Below, piece after piece: positions 12,931-20,916 of a DNA stretch of 26,037 nucleotides. The stretch is taken from the IMG/VR virus record IMGVR_UViG_3300025104_000141, positions 1 through 26,037 of that record; one strand, 5' to 3'. The notes beneath the pieces were generated by a model that was not told the DNA's origin, made no database searches, and saw only the letters and a program-made list of their open reading frames with translations. The number at the start of each line of letters is the position of its first letter. Position 1 is the stretch's first letter. A program made the translations under genes and the position numbers. This DNA is from a virus.

Positions 12931-13574
12931 AGCTATCCCTGACCGCGCTCGGTCTGCTGGACAAATCCAGTTTCGATGCCTGGAGTCGGCAAAAACAGGC
13001 GGCCATTCACAAGGCGGTCGCATCAGGCATGCAGACCGGTGGCAAGGTCGTGACCGATACCGTGCGTAGCCGCATGAATGCCGATTTCACGGTCAGGAAG
13101 CCTGCGTTCGTGAAATCGCTGCGCGCCAAGGTCTACGACCGCAACCCGGACAAGCTGCCGGCGCTGCTCATTGGGTCGCGGATACCGTGGCTGGGCATCC
13201 ATGTCCGGGGTGGCACCCTTTCCGGCCAGATGCTGATCCCGCTGCTGCCCGAGCATCAGCGCATCGGGCGCAAGGCCTTCCGGCGCGTGATCGACGGTCT
13301 GATGCGCACCGGCAATGCCTACTTCATCCAGAAGAGCGGCAAGGTCATTCTGATGGCCGAGAACATCAAGGAGAACCAGGGCGAGTTGCGCCGCTTCAAG
13401 CGCGCCGAACGGAGCCGCACCGGTGCGAAATCGATCAAGCGCGGCACCGAGATACCCATCGCCGTGCTGGTGCCGAACGTCACCCTGAAACGCCGCTTCG
13501 ATCTGGAAGGGGTGGTGCGCGGCCAGCTACCCGTCCTGGCCCGCGCCATCGAGAAGCAACTGAGCAAGATTTGA
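12924..13574 (+). CDS. DUF6441-like tail protein
   Basis: A 216-residue protein beginning MLKLSLTALGLLDKSSFDAW. GTG 12924 overlaps the end of the shifted chaperone frame, an ATG-less but well-placed start. Visible motifs include KVVTDTVRSRMNADFTVRKP, PALLIGSRIPWLGIHVRGGT, RIGRKAFRRVIDGLMRTGNA, KVILMAENIKENQGELRRFK and PIAVLVPNVTLKRRFDLEGV. This set matches what I recall of DUF6441, a phage family found before tape measure genes. The sequence is strongly basic. It could act in tail assembly or DNA/scaffold contacts, but its position between chaperone and tape measure is the main clue. Function is unknown. Confidence 0.65.
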   Translation: MLKLSLTALGLLDKSSFDAWSRQKQAAIHKAVASGMQTGGKVVTDTVRSRMNADFTVRKPAFVKSLRAKVYDRNPDKLPALLIGSRIPWLGIHVRGGTLSGQMLIPLLPEHQRIGRKAFRRVIDGLMRTGNAYFIQKSGKVILMAENIKENQGELRRFKRAERSRTGAKSIKRGTEIPIAVLVPNVTLKRRFDLEGVVRGQLPVLARAIEKQLSKI

Positions 13575-13590
13575 GAGAGATGAACCCGTC

Positions 13591-16362
13591 GTGACCCAGG
13601 ATCGCGCCCAACTGCTAATCACCGCCGTCGACCAGACCCGCTCGGCCTTCGACTCGATCCGCGGCAATCTGGCCAAGCTCGGTGACGAGTCGAACCGGGT
13701 CAGGGGGCTGCTTGCCGGGCTTGGCGTCTCGCTCTCCGTGGCTGGGTTTGCCACGATGATCAAGAGCGCCATCGACGCGGCGGATCAACTGAACAAGCTC
13801 TCGCAGAAGATCGGCATTTCGGTCGAGGCGCTGTCGACCTTGCGCTTCGCCGCGCAACTGTCGAATGTCAGTCTGGAAACCTTGCAGAAGGGCATCAAGG
13901 GCCTGTCCCAGAACATCGCCGAGGCCAACACCGGTGTCGGCGACGGGGCGCAGGTGTTCGAGGCCTTGGGGGTCTCCGTCAAGAACGCCGACGGCAGCAT
14001 GAAATCCACCGAAGCCGTGCTGCTGCAGGTGGCCGATGTCTTCGCCAACCTGGAGGATGGCGCGGTCAAGACGGCGCTGGCCGTGAAGCTCTTCGGCAAG
14101 GCTGGCCAAGACATGATCCCGTTCCTCAACCAAGGGGCGGCGGGCATCAATCAACTGACCGCCGAGGCCGAGCGGCTGGGCTTGAAGCTCACCACCGAGA
14201 CCGCCCGGTCGGCGGAAGCCTTCAACGACAATCTCACGGCGCTCAAGGCATCAAGCTCCTCGCTCGGCATCGCGCTCGCCCGCGACTTCCTGCCGGAACT
14301 GACCAACATCACCAATGCCATGCGCGAGGCGGCCAACGAGGCCGGAACGCTGAAGGCGTTGTGGGTCGGCCTGGGCGGTGTCGGCAACCTGATTTTCAAC
14401 GGCACCGAGATCAAGCGCGCCCGCGACGAGGTCGCTCGGATTCAGGAACTGGTCGACTCGACCCGCAAGAAGGTCGAGTCTGGCCGCGCCCCGGTGCCGT
14501 TCATGCCCTTCGACGTCAAGTTCAACGAAGCGGCGATGGCCACGCTGAGGAAGAACCTGACGCAATGGGAGAGGGATCTGGCGGCCGCCAAGCAACGGCT
14601 GGATGCACTGATGAGCCCCAAGCGTCCCGAGGAGAAGACGCTGACCGGCAAGCCCACCGAGGACATGCAGCGCATCGCTTGTGTGGTGTCGGGCGGGCAA
14701 TGGGTCAATGGCAAGTGCGAGAAGAAGTCTGCTGGCAGTGCCGAGAAGGACACGACCGGTGCGCAGACTGCGCTGTTGAAGGCGCAGCTGGACGCGGAAT
14801 TCACGCTCCTGAAGGATGGCCTGACCCGGCAACAAACGGCGCTAGACGCCGCGCTCGAAGGCCGCCTGGTCTCGGTGCGCGATTACCACACCCAGAAGAC
14901 TGCCATCGAGCAGCGCGAGGTCGACGCCGAGATCGCCCGCAAGCAGCAGGAACTGGCCCGCAACCAGCAGGTCGCGCGCACTGGCAAGTCCGAGAATGAC
15001 CGTCTGCGTGCCAAGGCCGAGGTCGCCAAGGCGGAAGCCGATCTCATCACGCTCAACAGCCGGCGTGCCGACATCGAGCAGGCCAACGCCCGCAAGGCGA
15101 CACAGGCCGAGCGCGAGCTAGCCGACGCCTTGGCCCAGGCGCGCGAAGAACTGGCCCAGATCACCGGAACCGCGACCGATGCGGATCGACAGGCGGCGAT
15201 TGCCCGCAGCTACCGGGATCTGCGCGCCCGTCTGACGGCGGAGGGCGATGCCGGCGGCGTCTCGCTCGTCGACCGGCTGATCGATGTGAAAGCGGCACAA
15301 GCCAATCTGGCCGCCGTGGAATCCCTGTGGCGGCAGGTGACCGAGCGCCTGCGCAATGCGCAGGAGGCGATCCAGATCCAACAGCAAGCGGGGCTCTTGA
15401 CCGAGGCGCAGGCGCGGCAGCAGATCGTGGCTCTGCAACAGCAATCAGCCGCCGAGATGGAGCGCTTGCTGCCGACCATGCAGCAGGCCGCACAGGCCAT
15501 CGGGCCCGATGCGGTGATTCGCGTGCAGTCCTGGCGCAATGAATTGGAACGCACCCGCCTCGTCGTAGACGAGATGGCCCCACTGTGGAACCGCATCGGC
15601 GAGGCCTTCGGCGGTGCCCTGAACGGAATCCTGACGGGCACGCAAACTTGGCGCAACGCCATGTCCGCGCTGTTCCTGCAGGTGGCCAACGCTTTCCTGC
15701 AGCAAATCGTCATCCAGCCCTTCCAGCAGTGGGTGGCCATGCAGGCGCGCATGCTGGCGCTCAAGCTCGGCTTCATCCAGCAGGAACAGGCCGCCGATAC
15801 GGCGGCGAGCGTCGCCAAGGTCGCGCAGAAGTCTTCGGAAACCACTGCCGTGGTTTCGATGGATGCCGCCAAGGCCGGTGCCGGCGCGGCAGCGTCGCAG
15901 GCGTCCATTCCCTACGTCGGACCGGCGCTGGCCGTGGCCGCGATGGTGGCGATGGTCGCTGCCGTCATGGCGCTCCTGGGCAAGGTCAAGAAGTTCGCCG
16001 GGGGCGGCCTGGTGTCGGGCCCAGGCACCTCGACATCGGACTCCATTCCGGCGCGCCTGTCCGCCGGGGAATATGTCCTTCGGGCCGAGGCCGTGCGCCG
16101 GGTGGGTGTGGACTTCCTGCATGCCCTGAACGGCGGACTGTCTGGGCCGCGCTGGTCGGGCCCGCGCCTGGCCTTTGCCGACGGTGGCGTAGTCCCGGAG
16201 ATTGCCCCGGCTCCGGCTTCCGCCCCGTCGCAAGCGGTGCGCATCGTCAACGTCATCGATCCCGGCATGGCGGCCGACTATCTGAATTCCGCCGCCGGTG
16301 AAAAAACCATTCTCAACGTGCTCTCGCGCAACGGTTCCGCCGTGCGGGAATTGCTGAGGTAA
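13591..16362 (+). CDS. Tape measure protein
   Basis: A 923-residue rod protein whose length sets tail length. At about 0.15 nm per residue it suggests a tail near 140 nm, a rough inference. Early parts (AADQLNKLSQKIGISVEALS) are typical of tape measures. The middle (~400-640) is long coiled coil rich in Ala, Glu, Gln and Arg. Around 771-797 lies a hydrophobic stretch, IPYVGPALAVAAMVAMVAAV and onward, which may enter the host membrane. The C-terminus has GGGLVSGPGTSTSDSIPARL and SAGEYVLRAEAVRRVG, a common tape-measure ending. A CVVSGGQWVNGKC pair of Cys (~363-375) is odd. Start GTG 13591 is chosen because a nearby ATG at 13580 stops at once; the binding site is weak. Confidence 0.9.
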   Translation: MTQDRAQLLITAVDQTRSAFDSIRGNLAKLGDESNRVRGLLAGLGVSLSVAGFATMIKSAIDAADQLNKLSQKIGISVEALSTLRFAAQLSNVSLETLQKGIKGLSQNIAEANTGVGDGAQVFEALGVSVKNADGSMKSTEAVLLQVADVFANLEDGAVKTALAVKLFGKAGQDMIPFLNQGAAGINQLTAEAERLGLKLTTETARSAEAFNDNLTALKASSSSLGIALARDFLPELTNITNAMREAANEAGTLKALWVGLGGVGNLIFNGTEIKRARDEVARIQELVDSTRKKVESGRAPVPFMPFDVKFNEAAMATLRKNLTQWERDLAAAKQRLDALMSPKRPEEKTLTGKPTEDMQRIACVVSGGQWVNGKCEKKSAGSAEKDTTGAQTALLKAQLDAEFTLLKDGLTRQQTALDAALEGRLVSVRDYHTQKTAIEQREVDAEIARKQQELARNQQVARTGKSENDRLRAKAEVAKAEADLITLNSRRADIEQANARKATQAERELADALAQAREELAQITGTATDADRQAAIARSYRDLRARLTAEGDAGGVSLVDRLIDVKAAQANLAAVESLWRQVTERLRNAQEAIQIQQQAGLLTEAQARQQIVALQQQSAAEMERLLPTMQQAAQAIGPDAVIRVQSWRNELERTRLVVDEMAPLWNRIGEAFGGALNGILTGTQTWRNAMSALFLQVANAFLQQIVIQPFQQWVAMQARMLALKLGFIQQEQAADTAASVAKVAQKSSETTAVVSMDAAKAGAGAAASQASIPYVGPALAVAAMVAMVAAVMALLGKVKKFAGGGLVSGPGTSTSDSIPARLSAGEYVLRAEAVRRVGVDFLHALNGGLSGPRWSGPRLAFADGGVVPEIAPAPASAPSQAVRIVNVIDPGMAADYLNSAAGEKTILNVLSRNGSAVRELLR

Positions 16363-16365
16363 GCC

Positions 16366-17172
16366 ATGGCTTTTACGAGTGGAACCGCCACCGACTATCT
16401 CGACCTGCTGAACCGGCTCAAAGCCTTCGTCACAGAGGACATGCTGCCGGCCAGCGAACGCTGGTCGGTCTTGCGCTGGGTGCCGGGGCCGCCGGCCGAA
16501 CTGGTGCTGCGGGGGCCGGGACTCGCCGGTACCGATCAGATCAATGTCGGAATTCTCAGCGTGGCCGGCGCGGACTACGGCAACTGGAAACTGCGCGGCT
16601 TCGTCGGCTGGAATCCGGCGCAAACCTTCGACGGCCAGTACAACCCGAGCGACGCGTTTTACGCGCTCTTGATGGACTCCGCCATGCCCTACTGGATCGT
16701 GGCCAACGGCCGTCGCATCGTGATGGTCGCCAAGACCGGCACCTACTACGAGATGCTGTATCTGGGCCTGTTCCTGCCCTATGCCACGCCGGCGCAGTAC
16801 CCGTACCCGCTGCTGGTCGGCGGCTCCAGCAGCGGTTCGTTGCGCTGGAGCAATGCCTCCTACTACCGCAACCACCTGCCCAAGTCGCAGGGCTACTCGG
16901 GCGCGTACTACGCGCCGACGGGTGTGTGGACCGGGGTGTCGGCGATGTGGCCGAGAAGTTGGGGCAGCAGCACCCGGGAATGCCCGGACGGCTCCTACCC
17001 GCTGTTGCCCTTCATCCTCAATGGGCTCGGGGAGATGGATGGCTGCTACGCCGTTCCCGGTTATGCGAATGCCGCGGAAAACATCATCAGCGTCGGCGGC
17101 GTCGATCATCTGGTGGTGCAGGACGTGTATCGCACCGGCTACGACGACTATTGGGCCTTGCGGCTCGCGTGA
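16366..17172 (+). CDS. Tail-tip structural protein, paralogue 1
   Basis: A 268-residue protein starting MAFTSGTATDYLDLLNRLKA (ATG 16366, 3 bases after the tape measure). It is rich in Tyr, Trp and Gly with beta-strand patterns: WVPGPPAELVLRGPGLAGTD, YGNWKLRGFVGWNP and YWIVANGRRIVMVAKTGTYY. These are the usual composition of virion tip proteins. Its N-terminus (MAF.SG..T...DLL) and C-terminal ENIISVGGVDHLVVQDVY resemble the next gene (KDIITLGGNDWMVFSMN), so the two are probably a duplicated pair. Position directly after the tape measure, before the large tip protein, suggests part of the distal tail. No enzyme motif is visible. Confidence 0.65.
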   Translation: MAFTSGTATDYLDLLNRLKAFVTEDMLPASERWSVLRWVPGPPAELVLRGPGLAGTDQINVGILSVAGADYGNWKLRGFVGWNPAQTFDGQYNPSDAFYALLMDSAMPYWIVANGRRIVMVAKTGTYYEMLYLGLFLPYATPAQYPYPLLVGGSSSGSLRWSNASYYRNHLPKSQGYSGAYYAPTGVWTGVSAMWPRSWGSSTRECPDGSYPLLPFILNGLGEMDGCYAVPGYANAAENIISVGGVDHLVVQDVYRTGYDDYWALRLA

Positions 17173-17181
17173 GGTCGAGCG

Positions 17182-17970
17182 ATGGCATTTCAATCCGGCA
17201 TCACCACTTCGCCGAACGATCTGCTCGACAAGATCCGGCTCTTTGCCACCGGGGTCTGCGGCTATACGCAGCTGATGTATCAGCCGGATGAGGGCTACTA
17301 CCGTTTGCACCTGCAGCACGTCGCGACCGGACAGCACGTCCATCTGCATTCCTACGCGAGCTACATCAACTATTACGGCTCGACGAGTTGGAATAGCGGC
17401 GCGGCGTGGGACGCGCAGACCGTCGCTTCGGGTTCGCTCTCCCTGACCCAGTTGTCGGGCAGCGCCGAGTACTTCCTCTTCGGCGGCGACGGCTGGTGTT
17501 ACTGCGTCGTGCAAACGGACAGCACCTCCTACGAGCCGATCATCTTCGGCGCGATCACCAAGACGTGCACCTTCACCGGCGGTGCATTCCTCTCGGACAC
17601 CTACACCACCTACGTGCGGGCCGACATCGACGGCAACACCAACAAGTGGAAGTCCGGCTACTACGGTACGGATGCGGTGCGGGCCTTCAACAATGCAACC
17701 ACGCGCCAACTCGACAGCTATTCGCCCATCGCTTTCAACGGGGTGACGCCGCTCTATCCCTGCACGGTCGAAGTCGGTCGCCCGACGCCTAGCAACTTCT
17801 ACTCGATGATGGGTTACGCACCCGGTGTGCGCCTGCTGCGGATGAACGGGCAGTACGTCAACAAGGACATCATCACGCTGGGCGGCAACGACTGGATGGT
17901 TTTCAGCATGAACTACGGCGGCTACGACTACGGCGGCTACGACTACGGCGGCTACGCCTTCCTGAAATGA
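17182..17970 (+). CDS. Tail-tip structural protein, paralogue 2, with YGGYD repeats
   Basis: A 262-residue protein starting MAFQSGITTSPNDLLDKIRL (ATG 17182). It shares the opening pattern and the late II.GG.D..V segment with the upstream gene, and is equally rich in Tyr, Gly and Ser. Beta-rich stretches include GYYRLHLQHVATGQHVHLHS and AEYFLFGGDGWCYCVVQTDS. The last ~15 residues are YGGYDYGGYDYGGYA, encoded by a 15-bp tandem repeat (17914-17958). Its stop overlaps the next gene (ATGA). Tyr/Gly repeats can bind carbohydrate or form flexible adhesive ends, but this is speculation. The repeat copy number may vary among relatives. Confidence 0.65.
   Translation: MAFQSGITTSPNDLLDKIRLFATGVCGYTQLMYQPDEGYYRLHLQHVATGQHVHLHSYASYINYYGSTSWNSGAAWDAQTVASGSLSLTQLSGSAEYFLFGGDGWCYCVVQTDSTSYEPIIFGAITKTCTFTGGAFLSDTYTTYVRADIDGNTNKWKSGYYGTDAVRAFNNATTRQLDSYSPIAFNGVTPLYPCTVEVGRPTPSNFYSMMGYAPGVRLLRMNGQYVNKDIITLGGNDWMVFSMNYGGYDYGGYDYGGYAFLK
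17914..17958 (+). repeat. 15-bp tandem repeat, three units, coding YGGYD
   Basis: The unit TACGGCGGCTACGAC occurs at 17914-17928 and 17929-17943 exactly, and a third copy (17944-17958) ends GCC instead of GAC. It keeps the reading frame and codes Tyr-Gly-Gly-Tyr-Asp. Slippage at such a repeat would lengthen or shorten the protein by five residues without a frameshift. Confidence 0.9.
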
Positions 17971-19655
17971 CCACCTATTCTGGAGCCATCCTGCCCTCCG
18001 GACTGCCGGCCGATCCCGCCTATGGCGCGGCGTACAAGTTCCTGCCAGCGCCCCTGACGCTGCCGTACCCGGGTGCCATGGCCGACAATCCGCCGCACGC
18101 GGGCCTGCTGACCGACAACCTGCCGATCAGCGAGATCGTGCAGACATTCACGGGCAATCGTCATCGGGCATTCGAGCAAGACTGGTATCACCACGTTCAT
18201 CTGCTGCCGGCCAGGATCGCCTTGGGCAACCTGCTGTCGACACAAGTCAGGCAGGTCGAGGTGTGGAACGCCCACTTCGCCCCCAAGGACTTGTCGGCGG
18301 TGGTCGGCCAGAACGACGGCGGCGTCACGCTGGCTGCTCCGGCCAACCCGCCCACGACCTACGGGATGCTGGAGTCGCGCCTGCACAACGTCTCGGTGAG
18401 CCTCGACGGGCCGCCGGTGATCGAGGCGAGTTTCACCTTCCAGTTTCCCGACGAGGCGCCGACCCTGTCGATCTCGGGCCGGCGCGTCGTGGTGTTCGGC
18501 TTGAAACCCAACTGGGCCGACGGCTGGTTGGAGCGCCTGATGTGGGCGACCGACGTGTTGACCGCCCGCGACGGCACCGAGCAGCGCATCAGTCTGCGCG
18601 CCCAGCCGCGCCGCTCGCTCGAATTCTCGATCCTAGTCGGGCGCGACGAGGCAGCCTTGCTGGATGTGCTGCTGTCGTCCTGGCAGTCGCGCGTCTATGC
18701 CTTGCCCATCTGGCCCGACAAGGGAATCCTGGCAGCCACGGTCATGGCCGGCAGTACGGTGATTCCGATCTCGACCACAAACCTCGAATACGAGGCCGAC
18801 GGCCTGTTGGTGATCGGATCGGACAGCCGCAACACCGAGGCGGCCGAAGTGCTCTCGGTGGCGGCCAATGCCGTGACCTTGAAGCAGCCGCTGCTGCAAA
18901 GCTGGCCAGCCGGAGCCTTCGTCGTGCCGGCGCGCACGGCGAGGCTGCGCGTGAGTCAGCCGGTGTCGCGCGTGACGGACAGCATCGCAACGGCGCGCCT
19001 CGTCTTCGACATCGCCGGCACGACGGCGATTGCGAAGCAGGAGTCGGCGACCACCTTCAATTCTTCTCCCGTCTGGCTGACGCGACCGAACCGGGTGCGC
19101 GATGTCGAGACGGATTACCGGCGACTGGCCGAGGTGCTCGATTTCGACACCGGCATCACGGCGGTGGATGACCATGCCGCGCGGCCGTTCGTGCGCCGCG
19201 CCTTCGATTACATCTTCAAAAACCGCAGTGAGATCGCCGCCTTCCGGGGCTGGCTGGCCGCGCGGGCGGGGCGGCTGACGGCGTTCTGGCATCCGACCTG
19301 GGAAGCCTCCATCGTCCCGACCAAGAAAATCCTGTCCAACCAGACGGTGATGACCGTGGCCTCGCGCGGCTATGCCATGTACTTCAACCCGCTGCCGGGA
19401 CGTACCGAGGCGGCCTTCCTGCACAGGAATGGAAACTGGTATTTCCGCACCATCCAGGGGTTCGGCGCCGGCACCACCGGCGACGAGGAGGTGATGACGA
19501 TCAACCAGTCCTTCGGCTTCGATGCCAATCCCGAGGATTGGGTCGCCATCTACTTCCTGGAAAAGACCCGGCTCGACGCAGACCAGATCGAACTCAACTG
19601 GCAGACCGACAGTGTCGTGGAGGCCTCGGTGCCGATGATCTCCGTGAAAACCTGA
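17967..19655 (+). CDS. Large tail-tip structural protein
   Basis: A 562-residue protein starting MTTYSGAILPSGLPADPAYG (ATGA overlap with the gene before). It shows several beta-rich blocks, for example LHNVSVSLDGPPVIEASFTF, ISLRAQPRRSLEFSILVGRD and RLRVSQPVSRVTDSIATARL. An internal segment (AVDDHAARPFVRRAFDYIFK, then FRGWLAARAGRLTAFWHPTW) resembles the domain seen in tail proteins that precede BR0599-type genes. There is no signal peptide or catalytic motif. In D3112/JBD30-type siphophages a protein of similar position and size lies between the tape measure and the BR0599 gene, supporting a distal-tail or tip role. The detailed family is not identified. Confidence 0.65.
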   Translation: MTTYSGAILPSGLPADPAYGAAYKFLPAPLTLPYPGAMADNPPHAGLLTDNLPISEIVQTFTGNRHRAFEQDWYHHVHLLPARIALGNLLSTQVRQVEVWNAHFAPKDLSAVVGQNDGGVTLAAPANPPTTYGMLESRLHNVSVSLDGPPVIEASFTFQFPDEAPTLSISGRRVVVFGLKPNWADGWLERLMWATDVLTARDGTEQRISLRAQPRRSLEFSILVGRDEAALLDVLLSSWQSRVYALPIWPDKGILAATVMAGSTVIPISTTNLEYEADGLLVIGSDSRNTEAAEVLSVAANAVTLKQPLLQSWPAGAFVVPARTARLRVSQPVSRVTDSIATARLVFDIAGTTAIAKQESATTFNSSPVWLTRPNRVRDVETDYRRLAEVLDFDTGITAVDDHAARPFVRRAFDYIFKNRSEIAAFRGWLAARAGRLTAFWHPTWEASIVPTKKILSNQTVMTVASRGYAMYFNPLPGRTEAAFLHRNGNWYFRTIQGFGAGTTGDEEVMTINQSFGFDANPEDWVAIYFLEKTRLDADQIELNWQTDSVVEASVPMISVKT

Positions 19656-19667
19656 CCGGACACCCTC

Positions 19668-20465
19668 ATGAGCTACAACGCGCAGGAAACTTCAGCCGCC
19701 GCCGGCCAACCGGTGGAACTCTATCGTTTCGTCCTTGGCCAGCAGGTGTGGACGGTGACCAGTGGCCGCGAGGCGATCACCTATCAGGCCAAGATCTACC
19801 AGCCGGCGGTGATCCGGCGCTCGGCGGTGGAACAGTCGCCCGAATTCGCCCGCAACGGCATCGAACTCGAATGCGCGCGGGATTTCGCCGTGGCGCAACT
19901 CTTCGCGGCGGCGCGTCCCAACGGCGTGGTGTCGCTCACGGTGTTCCGCAACCACCTCGGCGACCCGGAATACATCACCTGGTGGAAGGGGCGCGTCGCC
20001 TCCGTGGTGTTCGCCGGCAGCACCGCCAGGATTCGCTGCGAGTCGATCTTCACGGCGCTGAAACGGCCGGGCCTGCGCGCCTACTACCAGACCGGCTGCC
20101 GACATGCGCTGTTCGATCCGGGATGCGGAGTGAACAACCAGGCCTACAGGCTCACCGGCACGGTGGAGTCATTCTCCGGGCTGAACGTGACCTCCAGCAC
20201 CTTCCTGTCGCAGGCATCCGGCTGGCTGACCGGCGGCTACCTGCGCGTGGCCGGGGTGCCACGGATGATCACCAATCACTCGGGCGACACCATCACGCTC
20301 TCAGCCGTGCTGCCGGGGCTCGCTGTGGGCGTGGCGTTCGAGGCCTTCGCCGGCTGTGACCGGACGTTCGCCACCTGCCATTCCAAGTTCGGCAACAGTC
20401 TCAACTTCGGCGGGTTTCCCTGGATTCCCGCCAAGAACCCCTTCGCCGGGGACGCCATCGTCTGA
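19668..20465 (+). CDS. BR0599 / DUF2163-type tail-tip protein
   Basis: A 265-residue protein. The C-terminus GCDRTFATCHSKFGNSLNFG followed by GFPWIPAKNP is the clear signature of the phage BR0599 family. The N-terminal half (ELYRFVLGQQVWTVTSGREA, GIELECARDF) fits the DUF2163-type beta domain. Four Cys stand in two pairs: Cys144 and Cys153 (TGCRHALFDPGCGVN) and Cys230 and Cys237 (GCDRTFATC). In lambda gpL a comparable tip protein carries an iron-sulfur cluster, and gene transfer agents have a related one. A cluster or zinc ion here is plausible but not proven. It lies just before the hub genes and after the large tip protein. Confidence 0.85.
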   Translation: MSYNAQETSAAAGQPVELYRFVLGQQVWTVTSGREAITYQAKIYQPAVIRRSAVEQSPEFARNGIELECARDFAVAQLFAAARPNGVVSLTVFRNHLGDPEYITWWKGRVASVVFAGSTARIRCESIFTALKRPGLRAYYQTGCRHALFDPGCGVNNQAYRLTGTVESFSGLNVTSSTFLSQASGWLTGGYLRVAGVPRMITNHSGDTITLSAVLPGLAVGVAFEAFAGCDRTFATCHSKFGNSLNFGGFPWIPAKNPFAGDAIV

Positions 20466-20476
20466 GGGGCAACACC

Positions 20477-20716
20477 ATGTGGGTACAGATCGCGATCTGG
20501 GTCATCACCACGGTCATCGGCATGCTGCTTGCGCCGAAGCCGCCAAAACCGGCAGCCCCCACGCCGGGGAATCTCGATGTGCCGGTGGCGGAATCCGGCA
20601 AGCCCATCCCGGTGCTGTTCGGCACCCGGGTCATCCGTCAGGCCAACGTGGTCTGGTACGGCGACGTCAAGACCACCGAGATTCGCCAATCGTCCGGCAG
20701 AGGAGGCAAGAAATGA
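20477..20716 (+). CDS. Small tail-tip protein with N-terminal membrane-like helix
   Basis: A 79-residue protein starting MWVQIAIWVITTVIGMLLAP, a single hydrophobic helix of about 18 residues, followed by a Pro/Lys-rich hinge (KPPKPAAPTPG). It ends in a beta-rich domain with ESGKPIPVLFGTRVIRQANV and a basic tail. It starts 11 bases after the BR0599 gene. Small proteins of this build occur between the BR0599 and hub genes in D3112-type phages. The hydrophobic start may help the tip enter or anchor in a membrane, or may be buried in the hub. Neither is shown here. Its last codons carry the AGGAGG used by the next gene. Confidence 0.65.
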   Translation: MWVQIAIWVITTVIGMLLAPKPPKPAAPTPGNLDVPVAESGKPIPVLFGTRVIRQANVVWYGDVKTTEIRQSSGRGGKK

Positions 20717-20916
20717 TTGTGACGCACGATGATGCCAAGGCCTTCGGCTATTGCAACGCCGGCCTGCGCAAGTGGTTCCCGCGCGACGGCGTGACCTTCG
20801 ACGACTTCAGGAAGCACGGCGTGACGGTCGAGTGGCTGCGCGCGACGGGCGATGCAATGGCCGTCCGGCTGGCCGATGAGGTTGAACGGCTGCGTCAGTC
20901 GCAGGAGGCGGCATAA
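20713..20916 (+). CDS. Small hypothetical protein before the hub gene
   Basis: A 67-residue protein beginning MIVTHDDAKAFGYCNAGLRK. ATG 20713 overlaps the previous stop (ATGA) and has an AGGAGG 6 bases upstream. The core WFPRDGVTFDDFRKHGVTVE followed by WLRATGDAMAVRLADEVERL is mostly helical. It resembles short proteins seen at this position in other siphophage tail modules, including lambda-like assembly helpers, but I cannot name the family. Its stop is directly followed by the hub ATG at 20917, whose GGAGG site is within its last codons, so the expression of the two is tightly linked. Confidence 0.6.
   Translation: MIVTHDDAKAFGYCNAGLRKWFPRDGVTFDDFRKHGVTVEWLRATGDAMAVRLADEVERLRQSQEAA

Noticed and set aside
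15445-17709. Very long minus-strand open frame (754 codons)
   Set aside because: It runs antisense to the tape measure and tail-tip genes. Long antisense frames are expected opposite GC-rich genes, and its translation is Arg/Gly/His-rich with no recognisable domain or binding site.
17914-17958. Tandem repeat as a CRISPR array or regulatory iteron
   Set aside because: The units are directly adjacent without spacers and keep the reading frame of the tail-tip gene.
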